A stretch of 64,000 nt of DNA from Corylus avellana (Eukaryota > Streptophyta > Magnoliopsida > Fagales > Betulaceae), in NCBI RefSeq assembly GCF_901000735.1, contig NC_081541.1:5325021-5389020 (forward strand). The letters are read 5' to 3'. This document shows positions 10,200 through 20,835 of the stretch, piece by piece. How positions within the stretch are numbered: position 1 is the stretch's first letter; each line of letters starts with the position of its first letter. Made by a program: the position numbers and the translations under genes. A model generated the notes under the pieces. That model saw only the letters and a list, made by a program, of their open reading frames with translations, did no database searches and was not told the origin of the DNA.

Positions 10200-10388
10200 A
10201 AATCATGACACGTGCAACTAAGTATTAGAAGAGCCATGCGATAGCCAATGAAACCCGAGAGAACGCGCAATATTGACGTAAAAAATACCTGAAAGTCGGT
10301 CGTCGTGGTAAATTACCAAAATCTTATTAAAAGACCAAATTGATCGGTCTCGTTTGTGGAAGACCCTGGAATATCGCTCTCTGCTCCG
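10200..10388 (+). promoter_or_regulatory. Probable promoter/5' UTR of the SelK-like gene
   Basis: A CACGTG G-box at 10209-10214 and a TGACGT bZIP core at 10274-10279 lie about 180 and 115 bp upstream of the ATG. bZIP factors bind such cores, including ER-stress regulators, which would suit an ER protein, but the matches are short and the role is inferred. Confidence 0.35.
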
Positions 10389-13300
10389 ATGGCTTACGTT
10401 GAACGAGGTTAGCTCTCTGTTCCCCTCTGCCTCCCTCTGATCATTATTTCGTGCTTTAATTGTAATTCTAATTATTATTATTATTATTATGAGAAATCAG
10501 GCTCTACACGTTCGCTTCTCAAATCGTTCATTCGCTTATTGAAAAAATTTGGGGATTTAGGGCTTTTATTTATCGGTTTGCTGTAGATTATGCCTTTGAT
10601 GAATTGACTGGTTTGAATCGCTACACCTTGGAACGGTATTTGATTTGGTTAATCACAGTAAGCGCCGTTGTCTAGTCTATTATGAATTGAATAGATGTAT
10701 CTGCAATGTAATATAATTTCATTAGGGCTTTTCTAACTATGATTGGGGGTTGTGTATGATGCCGGAGATGAACCTGGCTTATTTTCCTTTTCACAATTTT
10801 ACCATGCAATTTCTATTTGGGAAAAGGGTAACATCCTTCTTCAGTTGTGTTGGTTGAGAACGTCTAAATTCCTGCAATTTTCTTTGGAGTCCTTTTTTTC
10901 TAACAAAAGAATAAGAAGAATGGCTCTTTCCTAGTGCGTTTTGGAGGCCCCATACCAATGCATGTATTCTCTCTTCTTCTTTTTTGATAAGTAATCGAAA
11001 GGGCCCAATTCAAGAATATATGAAGTATACAAGAGAGACACCTAAACAGAAAACAAAAAAAGATAAAGAAAATCCTGGAAGTTAGGAGAATGAAGACAAT
11101 CAAACTGCTGTCACCCATGTCTTCTCTTTTTTATTGGGAAGCCATTTGAGATTAAGCTTTCTGTCCAAATTTTAGCTTTATAGTTTAGATTTTGGTGCAT
11201 TACGTTTCCTTGATCTTCGGTGCAGCTTGTATATCTAACCTACTGTTTATGTGTGCTTGTCTAGTCTCATATGAATTTGTTCTCTCTCTTTTTGAAGTTG
11301 TTTGGTTAAGGTCTCTTGTTTTCTGATGAATGATTTTCTAGCCTTGATGGAAGCAACCATGTGGTCCGTGTCCCTAAAATATAATTTTAAAAGGCTATTA
11401 AATGGTTCCCTATTTCACGTGTTATTGCCCATTTAAATAGTATTTAGATAGAAATCGTGCTTTTATATTTTTCCTGCATTGCATTTGTTTTATGGTCCCG
11501 ATATTTTATTGCATTTGTCACCTGCTTCACTTAAGTAACTGACATGCTGTATGCTTCACTTAAGTAACTGACATGCTGGATATTTCTACACTGTCATTCA
11601 TGTTACACAACGATAGGATGCCTGTGACGATTGATTAGAGTGTTTAGTTGTTACTTATGTATTGAAACTTTCAATGTTGATTATACATGTGTAAGTGTAA
11701 AAAAGGTTGAGTCCCACAATGGAAAGATATCACAACTACGAGTGGTTAATGTAATATAATTGGGCACAAACTCATAGATTTAAGTTTTTGGGTTAAGTGA
11801 TGTCTGAATATGTTTGATCATGATCTCACTAAACTTTGAGCTGAGAACTATCCTAATATGTTACATAATGGTCTCACGAGAAGACTCCTCAAAGTTTTAA
11901 CCTTCCCAAAAGGTGGAATTAGAGCCAATGGTGGTGTGTGATATAGTCAATGATGGTGGTCCCTTTCGCAATTAGAGTGAGTCTTTGGAGTAGGGACAAA
12001 TGTGCATGGCGTGAGCATGAACGAATATTTTTAAATCTGTGGCAGTGGTGCACACTGCACGCTGTGGGCACATATGAGGGCTCAAACTATAGGTTTAAGT
12101 TTTGGGTTGAATGGTGTTTCAACATACTATACTCTCTCACTAGAAGACTCTCCAAGCTGTTAAATCTCCAACAAGTGATATCAGAGTTGATAGCGGAATG
12201 GCACAGGCATGGACATGGGTCATTGGAGTACAGGTGCATGTGCATGCATGGATGAGGGTTCCTAAAGTAAGGGTAACGATGCATAGTGCGAGCATGGACA
12301 AGGGTTCCCAGAGTAGGGGCAAAGTTGCATAGTGGGGGCATAGACGAGGGTCCCTAGATTAGGGGCAAATGTGCATAGTGTGGGCATGGACAAGGGTCCT
12401 TGTGGGAAAAGCAAAGGTACATGGTGTAGGCATAGACAAGGGTTTTGGAGTAGGGATAAATTAAAAAGTGCATGGCGAGAGCAAGCCCAAATAAGACATC
12501 AGTGATCTTGGACTGCTTGTAAGTTCAACAAAAAGCTTCATTTTGAGGGGGAGTGTTGTAATATGGTAGACTCAGACGTGAGGGGGAGATTGTTGAGTAT
12601 ACAAGTGTGATTGTGGAAAGATTGAGTTTCATGCTAGAAAGATGTCATAGATGTGAGTGGCTAAAATAACATAATGGGCTCAAACTCATAGGTTTAAGCG
12701 TTTGGGTTGAATGGTATCCCAACATGCTATCTTATGATCTCTCTAGAAGATTCCTCAAGGTGTTTATTTTCCTGACATTCAGAATGCTTAGCAGTGGGTT
12801 GTTAGTTTCAAGTGACATGGACTGAGGCTATCGTAGTACTATTTATTTTGATATATTTGCTTTCCTCCTTTCGTTCTCCCTTTCTCTCTCCCAAAAAAAA
12901 AAGTCAGAGAATGAATCCTTGATGAATTTCATTTTTAGCATACTCGATACATGCTACTATTTTAGGAATGAGGCTATTCTAAAACAAGGAGTTCAAACTT
13001 GTCAATATGATACTATATGGTAATCTTGCCATGCCATATACCTGTCGGCAAAATTGCTATCTGGCTAAGCAATTAAAAGGAGGATTTGTAGCCTAAAAAA
13101 TGATGTCGCAAATAAAGAAGAACTATTCTTTGAAAAAGTTGTTCTTGTTGATGCTCTTTCTCTCTCAGGCAGTGTCTTAGTTTTTCCTGCAAAAATTTGT
13201 CTTGTCTTTACAGTTATGTCAGGTCGTTTCCTTGTCTCTAGAATTTCAATTCTTGTATTATTATTATTATTATTATTATTTTGTGGGGGAGGGGGGAATG

Positions 13301-13968
13301 TGTCTTCCGTTACTTTCTAGTTCTGTTCCCATAGTTGATTGGAATGCTGAAAGTGCTAACGCCAAATTTTAAATGTCTAGCTTTATTGTTAATTTTGGGT
13401 GATATAGAAAACATTCCTGATGAGGCCAAAATAACGAACTGCGGTTCCTTTGATCATCTCTCTCTATTATTTGTTCAGGCGTTGTGAAATCCAAGCGATC
13501 AATATGGCGGCTCAAGACTATCACAGACTTCTTCTGGGCTATTGTTAACTTCTTTGGCGTGTTTTTTGCAACTATGTTTTCGGTAATTCTGATATTTTTC
13601 CCTCACTTTTTAATGATTTACCCCACCTTGGTTTATCGAAGAGGTCTTATGCATTTAGAAGCTTAAGTTCTCATTGTTGCATGCCTCAGATGGAGAAGTC
13701 AGATGCTTACAGAAAAGGCTCTGGCGCTGGCAAGAAATGGGATGGTGGTGGGCCAGGAGGTCCAGGGGGACCATACGGTGGTGGTCCACGTGGGCCGCCT
13801 CGTGGACTAGACAATGTTCGTGGAATTGATCATAGTAAGTTTATATTGTCCGCCTTGTTTATTTCGTTTGTAAATGTGTTTTTCCCTTTCCCACTCCTTT
13901 ATTTCATACAAATGTCTTCTTCTAAACTCCCAGGTTCTTTACCTGCATGCGGCTCTTGCTGTGGCTGA
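10389..13968 (+). CDS. Selenoprotein K-type (SelK/SelG) ER membrane protein, Cys form
   Basis: Four exons: 10389-10407, 13479-13582, 13690-13834 and 13934-13968, all with GT-AG introns; 100 residues. Residues 1-20 are a short basic lumenal/N-terminal part, about 21-41 form one transmembrane helix (core TDFFWAIVNFFGVFF), then a basic Gly/Pro-rich tail (about 43-85) and a C-terminus with Cys95, Cys98 and Cys99. This order matches animal SELENOK, whose Sec sits near the C-terminus; here Cys occurs instead, as expected since land plants lack Sec insertion. Animal SelK works at the ER in protein quality control and palmitoylation; the plant role is not established. Intron 1 is 3.07 kb and houses an LTR element. 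Intron 3 (99 nt) is in frame and stop-free, so its retention would give a longer protein. Confidence 0.88.
11523..11578. repeat. Exact 27-bp tandem duplication, period 29
   Basis: The 27-bp unit at 11523-11549, starting 'tgcttcacttaagtaactg', recurs without change at 11552-11578 after a 2-nt spacer. It lies in intron 1 of the SelK-like gene, about 95 bp before the LTR element. Confidence 0.9.
11675..12777 (+). mobile_element. Non-coding LTR retroelement (TRIM-like) in intron 1
   Basis: The 5' LTR (about 11675-11908) starts TGTTGATTATAC, and the 3' LTR (12591-12777) starts TGTTGAGTATAC and ends CTGACA. A primer-binding site TGGAATTAGAGCCA at 11913 resembles the initiator-Met tRNA complement (TGGTATCAGAGCCA). 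A polypurine tract 'agggggaga' directly precedes the 3' LTR. Flanks TTCAA (11670-11674) and TTCAG (12778-12782) form a 5-bp target duplication with one mismatch. There is no gag or pol, so it must have been mobilised in trans. A third partial LTR plus a second primer-site-like word ('tgatatcagag', near 12175) sits inside at about 12074-12190. Confidence 0.8.
12180..12480. repeat. ~45-50-bp degenerate tandem repeats inside the TRIM-like element
   Basis: Five to six units of the form 'gtgcatagtg...gcatggacaagggt...agtaggggcaaa' follow one another. An isolated further unit occurs upstream near 11975-12025. They form the internal domain of the element and encode nothing recognisable. Confidence 0.75.
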
Positions 13969-16567
13969 GTGTCAAGAGGTATCTATTGTGCATTATCCAT
14001 ATTGTGTCTCTAATGCTATGTTTGGAAATGTGTAAGGAATTACTTACCAAAAAAGAAAAAGAAAATGTTTTAAGGAGTTGAAATTGTGTAATATGTAATG
14101 TGGATGTCCGTAGATTTATCATGTGACCTGAGTATAGGGAAGGAAACCAAAAATCGTTAATAAACCACGATGGTGTTTGCACTTCCCCACCCCTTTGTGT
14201 TTGTTTTATGCTCGAGGTAAAATGTTCTTTTGTTGGAAATTATTTGCAGCGAAATTATCTTTTCCAGTTAAATGTTTTTTGTGGTTCGTATGGAAAATAC
14301 AACGGCAAAGGCAATGGTAGCGAATGAACTGCAAGAAAGAGTGCTGCGTGGTAAGAGGTCAAGTGTTGTGGGTTGAAAAGGAGAAGCTTAAACTCAAAAA
14401 ATGGTTTACGAAAATAAAAAATTAGTAATCAAACATAGCGGATGACGCCGAAGGATTGTTTTAGGATTTCTGGGTATTTCTTCTTTCTTTCTCTTTTTCC
14501 CTTTTTTTTAAAGGTAAAGACGTAGATTTAACTTTTAAGCATCTTAAAAATGTTGTTAATCTTTTTTAAGTTTTCAAGGATCTTAAAAGTACATATCAAA
14601 AGTATGTAGTTTTAATGAGAGATTTTTTAAGTAATAATAAAGAGGGAAAAATGCTTTAGAGGTCTTGAGTTGAGGCATCACCTTTTATCAAATCCTTTTC
14701 TAATGTTTAAATTTTATTAGTTACTCACTAAGTTAGAACCATTATCAAATAGATATTTCCACCTACCTTTCATTAAATTTTTACTGTTGCCATATCAAAC
14801 CCAATCAGATGGTGACATGTGTCCCCTTTAATAAAAAAATAATAAAGAAAAATATACAAACATAAAAAATTATAGATGATTAAATATAAGGGTTAAATAC
14901 CAAATATTCCATGGGTTTGGTAACTTTATTTTTACCTTTGGGGTTTTAATAAAGAACCAAGTTAGTCCATCCGTTAGTTGACTGCTAGGACTAACACGTG
15001 GACTAATCAGATGTTGACACATGGCATATATTTAATTTTTTTATTTTTTTTCTTTTAAATTTAAAAAAAAATGTAAATTATAAAGCTTAGAAAACACTCA
15101 CCAAGGGCGTTGAGGACGTGAGGCTTGAAGGAGTGTCGTGCTTTTCTGCTGCCTAGAAACTCTCCAACAACTTAGAAACCATATTTGAGAGAGATTTCTT
15201 GGGTTGGAAACACAGAGCTTGAACTTGGTGCGGTAGGGGAAGGAGATGTGGAGACGTGAGAGAGAGAGAGAGAAAATAAAGGTGCGGTAGGGGCAATAGG
15301 GTTTTGCAAATTCCCAGGTTACTTTCTCTGCAATTTTTTTTGGGTGCCGTAGAGGAGGGAGAGGCGGAGACGTGAGGGAGAAAACAAATTTTTGACGGAA
15401 GATTTTTGGAATTAACGGTGGTTTGTGGACATTAGGGTATTAAAAAAAAAAACATGTGAGAAGCAAATATTTGAAAACATATGTTAACTTTAGAGATTAA
15501 ATTGGAGGAATTTCCTCCAACCTAATTTGGATGAAAACTTTGTCCCTAAAAAGAATGTCAAAACATGCATTCAAATGCATGTAGTGCAGTAGTCATTGTC
15601 TTAAGAAGCTGAGGCGTCAAGGCATTAAATTTTGGTGGAAGAAATCATATGCCCATTCCATGCCTTACTCTACTTTAGAAGCATTGGAGTGGCAAGATAG
15701 GGGCTAAGATTGTGGGAAGAGGATCGTATTAGAAAATTAAGAGCTTGTTTGAAATTATGTTAAGAAGTTTATAAAATATTTTAGTACCTTAAAAGTCATG
15801 CCAAACAAAAAGGTATGTGCAAAAAAAAATTTAGAAGTAGTTCTTTTTACTTTTTCTTTAAAAGAGGTAAATATACACTTTTGGAAAAAACCTAAAAAAA
15901 AAGTTTTATTTTTTTATTTTTTTATTTTTATTTTTTTAAAAAAAGTATTTTTCTATAAAAGTAGGTACGTCTAAAAAAAAAAAAAAGAAAAAGGTCTAGG
16001 TAGGAGTCGTAGGAGTCGTAGGACCACTAACTTCTAGAAATGCGTTCAGGTTGTTGCTTTAATTCAACATTTCGTATTTGTCCATTCCATTAATTTTTTT
16101 AGGATACCTGAGCAAGAGTAGTGTTAGATAGGTCGAGTGCATTTAATTTAACCCCTTCAAAAACATCGATGCAATTAATGAAGTTGTACAAAATCAATGA
16201 TGTTTTAGATAACAACTTACTCAAATTTTACCAACAAACACCCGTTCAAATTCAACTTATCAAAAACACCGATTAATGTTAGATGATAACATGATTTTTA
16301 AAATTAGGGTTAAATACCTTATTCATTCTTAGAGTTTTATATCTTTATATTTTAATTTTTAGGGTTTGTTTTTTATCACGAGAGGTCCTTATGATTTGCC
16401 TAAAGACCGAGATAGTCTTTCTATGCATCCATCTGCCGTTAGTAGACTTAACGAAAATCTATGTCACTGACTTGAGAATCAATTACATTTCAACACGTCC
16501 TAATTGCCAAATCGTTGAATATGACTGGATTTACACCCTTGCCAAGTAATAAATTGTTTTTTATAAT

Positions 16568-16627
<60 letters not shown>

Positions 16628-17241
16628 CTTTTGTATCTTTTTCCAAATATAACGTGACTTTTAAAAATACTAACAGATTAAAATTTAATAATGATAATTT
16701 TAAATTGAATGATAATTTTAAGGGTTAAATACCTTATTCACTTTGAGGTTTCACAACTTTATTTTTTTGACCTCTAGGGTTTATTTTTGATCGCAGAAGG
16801 TCCCTATAGTTTACCTAAATAAAAATAAATAAAAAATAAAAAACAAAGTCCTCAGTTTAGAATTACTTCAAAAACACTTGTTTGGCTACACAAAAATTAC
16901 TCAAGATTTTTTTTCATTTTTCTGACACTTGGGGCCGCTCCCTAATTCTGAAAATGCCTCTCGCCTTTTTTAAACAATAAATGTTATATTTTTAAATATA
17001 TATTTTTTTTCTTTTTAAAGTTAATTTTCAAATGATGTATCTTCATTTTATGAGTTAATAACACATTTTTTTAAAATAATAAATCTTATAAAATAGTAAC
17101 ATATCTTTTAAAAACTAACATTTTGAAAAATGTAGTCTTTTAAAACATATATCAATTTGCTTTCAAGTTTCACGTGAAGCCTCTCAATTGTTTTTTTTTA
17201 TTATTATTATTTTTAAAGCTGAAAATATCTCCTACTTTTGA
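13969..17241. other. Intergenic, repeat-derived
   Basis: The first ~250 bp should include the SelK-like 3' UTR. The rest is AT-rich with fragments of repeat families: a 'gggttaaatacc' type element at about 14890-15010, related copies at about 16300-16560 and 16720-16820, and a G-rich patch at 15080-15420 in which 'ggagacgtgag' occurs twice with similar flanks. About 16990-17140 is related to the MITE in the FLS-like intron. No gene is seen. Confidence 0.4.
16570..16624. repeat. (AT)n microsatellite
   Basis: About 27 uninterrupted AT units. Confidence 0.95.
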
Positions 17242-17249
17242 CTTTTGAG

Positions 17250-18487
17250 TAGGGGTGCAAAAACCGCCCGCTAACCGCTTAACCGCCTAACCGCATTAAC
17301 CGCTAACCGCCTAACCGCTATAACCACCTAGCGGTTAGCGGTTATTGGGTCTACTAACTGTAACCGCTAACCACCTTTTTATATAATATTTTTTTATAAT
17401 TATAATTATAAAAATATTTATACATATAACATAATCACTTGATCATTAAATCGCATTTTTTTTAAAAAATAATTAAATCACAATTTGAGTATTAATATAT
17501 TATCACTATAATTTATATGATTATATCATATAATCACTTAATCATTAAATCACAATTATTTAAAAATAATAATTAAATCACAATTTGAGTATTAATATAT
17601 TATCACTATAATTTATATGATTATATCACATGAGATTGATCATTAAATCATTTGATTATATAATAACAAATTATACATGTATAATATGACATAACTCATA
17701 AGTATACCAATTCATATTAATACAACAATTAAATATCTAGAGATTCATTTCCAATGTATGTTATAAACTTATAAGTCTATATAAGTCTACATAAGTATAT
17801 GAATAATATAAATGTATAATATCAATACTTAATCATATGATTCAATGACAATTCAAATACTTTATTCAAGACTTCAAGTGAATAATATTATTAATGTACA
17901 ATGATAATATGATTCGTATAATATCAAATTAAGTAATTGACATTGGATTAAACAATGACCAATGTGTTACTTATAAACACAATTTAAGTATTAATGTATT
18001 ATCATTATAATTTTAGTAATTTATATATTATCACTATAATTGATATGATTATATAATAATAAATAATACATATATAATATGACATAACTCATAAGTCATA
18101 AGTCTACAAGTTAATCATATGATTCATGTACAATGATAATCACAATTGATTCAATTGAATTGAACAATATATTACTTATAACTACAAGTCTACAATTTAA
18201 TTAAAGCATTATTAGATACTTTAGGAATTTAGGATTTAGTAGATATTAAAAATACAAGAAAAAAAAATGAGGGTTAAAAAAAGCCCAAAAAGCCAAAAAA
18301 AAAAAAAAAAGCCAAATTTTAAAAAAGCAGTTAGCGGGCAGTTATCTATTTCGCTAACCGCTAACCGGTAACCGGTAACCGCTAGGCAGTTAGCGGTTGC
18401 TGTTAGTAAAATCTACTAACCGCTAAGGCGGTTACGGTTAGCGGTTATTGCTACTAACCACTAACCGTAACCGCCTTTGCACCCCTA
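17250..18487. mobile_element. hAT-type non-autonomous transposon with 8-bp target duplication
   Basis: The ends are TAGGGGTGCAAA and TTTGCACCCCTA, perfect 12-bp inverted repeats. The 8-bp flanks CTTTTGAG at 17242-17249 and 18488-18495 are identical, as hAT transposases generate. Both subterminal regions are packed with AACCGC/GCGGTT words (about 17265-17370 and 18325-18475), the kind of array bound by hAT transposases. The interior is AT-rich with a tandemly doubled ~110-bp unit at about 17430-17630 and no transposase reading frame. At 1,238 bp it is long for a MITE. Confidence 0.92.
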
Positions 18488-18495
18488 CTTTTGAG

Positions 18496-19056
18496 GTAAA
18501 AAGTTGAAAAGCTTCTCTATTATTTTAGGGAGACAGGGAGAGTGATTGAGAATTATTTTAAACCCTCTTTAGAGCATGCAACTTTGCTGGGAATAATTGA
18601 GCGGCCTCCAAATATTATTCATCTATTTTTTTTAATAAAAAAAATTAATATTAAGATATTTTATTTTTTATATTATATAATTTACTTTTTATATTATATA
18701 ATTTACTTTTTAATACTATTAAAAAAAATCACTACAAAATAAAATTTTTTTATATTATTTATTACACTCATTTTTTTTTTCTCACCAAACGTAAACAATA
18801 TTTGTGGATGTCATGCAACACGGAAGAGATGATGTATTCTTTTGTACATGAAACTATTGCATTAAAGACCCTTCAGAAATAAAGCCCCCTAAAAATCAAA
18901 TTAAACGTCCCTAAGAAATTAAAGTCCTAAAAAGTAATTTAGATGGCACAAAAAAAAAAAAAAAAAAAAAAAATCCCTTATAGAGAGAGACATAAACCAA
19001 GAAAGTGGAATGGTGGCCCAACTGTAATTAAAGGAAAAAAAATGTAAAATTAGATA

Positions 19057-19087
<31 letters not shown>

Positions 19088-20349
19088 AGTTGCTGCCTAA
19101 CCCTATCATGGGCATCGGTTTACGCAATCATTTTTTCAAATTCAATGGATCAATTATTAAATTTATTGACTTATATAGGTCTCACACAAAATTTATAGTA
19201 AATTCATTTATTCACCATATAGAAATAATTGAAAAATAATTAAAATAATAAATTTTACCATTTCTCATTTATAAAGTAATTAGTTGCAGAATATACATGT
19301 TTGCAAGTATTTAAGAGTAGATAAACATATACATTTGAATTCCCATTTTATATACAACTACCCCAATCTTGTGTAGCATGAGATTGGTTAGACTTTGAAC
19401 TTGGCTGATCTTCTTGTTGAGATGAGGTGGTTTGGGACAATTTATGCCAATAACTTTACTTGTTATAATCTAATTTAGTTGGATTTTAGTACATCAATAA
19501 ATGTTATATACCACAATACTAGAGTGAAATTGGGTAACCAACCCTTAATTTTTTTTTTTTTTTTTTTTAATCAATGACTAATTTAAGGGTTAGCTGAAAT
19601 TGCCATAAAATAACCGAGATAAAAATGTAATTTATAGCATTATATGTTAATCTTGTTTGTAAATATTCTAATATTAAATATTTTTTATAGAAAATTTGGC
19701 TCTCGCTTTTTCTTTTTCTTTTTTAAAGAGGAAAGTAGAAAAATCTTGAATAATTTGTTGTCAATAATAATAATTTTGTATTTCAAAAAATGAGAAAAAT
19801 AAATTTGAAGTAATTTTTGTGATAAATAGTTTACTAAATAATATTACTCTTATTTCACTTGGGTTAATATAACAATATTTATCCACCCAATAAAATAAAA
19901 AAGATAAAAATTAAGTATTTATAATTAATTAGTCCGCAAACAGATAAGCCTATGTTGTCCCTCACCTCATCAGCCATCGTCCGCCCTCCAAGGGAAAAAA
20001 ATCCTAACTCCTTCTCTGAATACGCAAGCCAATCGTGAATGAGAGAGACAGAAACCCACATTCTAGTCACGTATTCTGTGTGGGGGGCAAAAAAGCATTC
20101 TTCCTCTGTTATTTGCATGCTTTTTGTTCATACATTTAACAATATACCGATAATCAATGCTATAAATAAGAGACGTGGATATATATATATATATATACCC
20201 AAAAATATGCAACCTACCCCTTTTCTTCTCAACCCCAGGCTATGGAGCCTATATACCTACCTCCTTACCTTTTCCTGCTCTTTTTAACTATAAATTATTT
20301 ATTTAACTGGCAGAAATTTCTCTCAAATTAATTTTACGAAATTTTATTT
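18496..20349. other. Intergenic, AT-rich, no gene seen
   Basis: Contains poly-A and (AT)n tracts (18952-18973, 19061-19086), an AT-rich doubled unit 'tttttatattatataattta' near 18660-18710, and fragments of widespread AT-rich repeats. Small reading frames here have no family resemblance. Confidence 0.35.
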
Positions 20350-20455
20350 TATTTTTTTGACATGTTCACACAAAAGAGGAAGATGAGATTTGAACTAGTA
20401 ATATCCGTTTTATGAGGCGTGATCTCTAACCGATTGAATTATCTTTTGAAGACTT
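20350..20455 (-). mobile_element. tRNA-derived SINE remnant
   Basis: Read on the minus strand, an A-box-like word 'gataattcaatcgg' is followed about 45 nt later by a B-box-like 'actagttcaaatctc', then an A/T-rich tail. The spacing and words fit a degenerate plant SINE with a tRNA-like head rather than a functional tRNA. No clear target duplication is seen. Confidence 0.55.
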
Positions 20456-20835
20456 AATCCATGTAAAATAATGTCAAATATTTATAAACATTTAAAACGC
20501 ATATTAAATTGTTAATGCCATTAATAACAGTTTATTAATTTAAATTAATATTTTAAATATTTATAAACACTTAATAATATTTTAAATAGATTAGAAAATA
20601 TTTCCTGTACATTAGTTCGAAGGAAATTTTTATATATCCTCATTTAATTATAATCCCTCTAGAGCTCGACCACATAAATTTATTCTTTAATATTTACTAA
20701 AATGGGTTAATTAATTGCCTCCCAAATTAGTACAGCTTGGTCAGCCTCTCATGGCCTAACACTATTTATTGGCACATTTGCTACAAAGAAGGGAATGAAA
20801 GAGTCAGAGAGAGAGAGAGAAATTGGCAAACAAAA
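20456..20835 (+). other. Upstream region of the flavonol synthase gene
   Basis: AT-rich DNA ending in a GA-rich leader 'agagagagagagaaa' just before the ATG at 20836. A TATTTATT word at about 20763 is a possible TATA element. It presumably contains the promoter and 5' UTR; no specific regulator site is claimed. Confidence 0.3.

Noticed and set aside
10981..11115. Possible LINE 3' end (poly-T followed by 'gataagtaatcga')
   Set aside because: The resemblance to LINE-like tails common in plant genomes rests on a short word only; no reverse transcriptase or target duplication was found.
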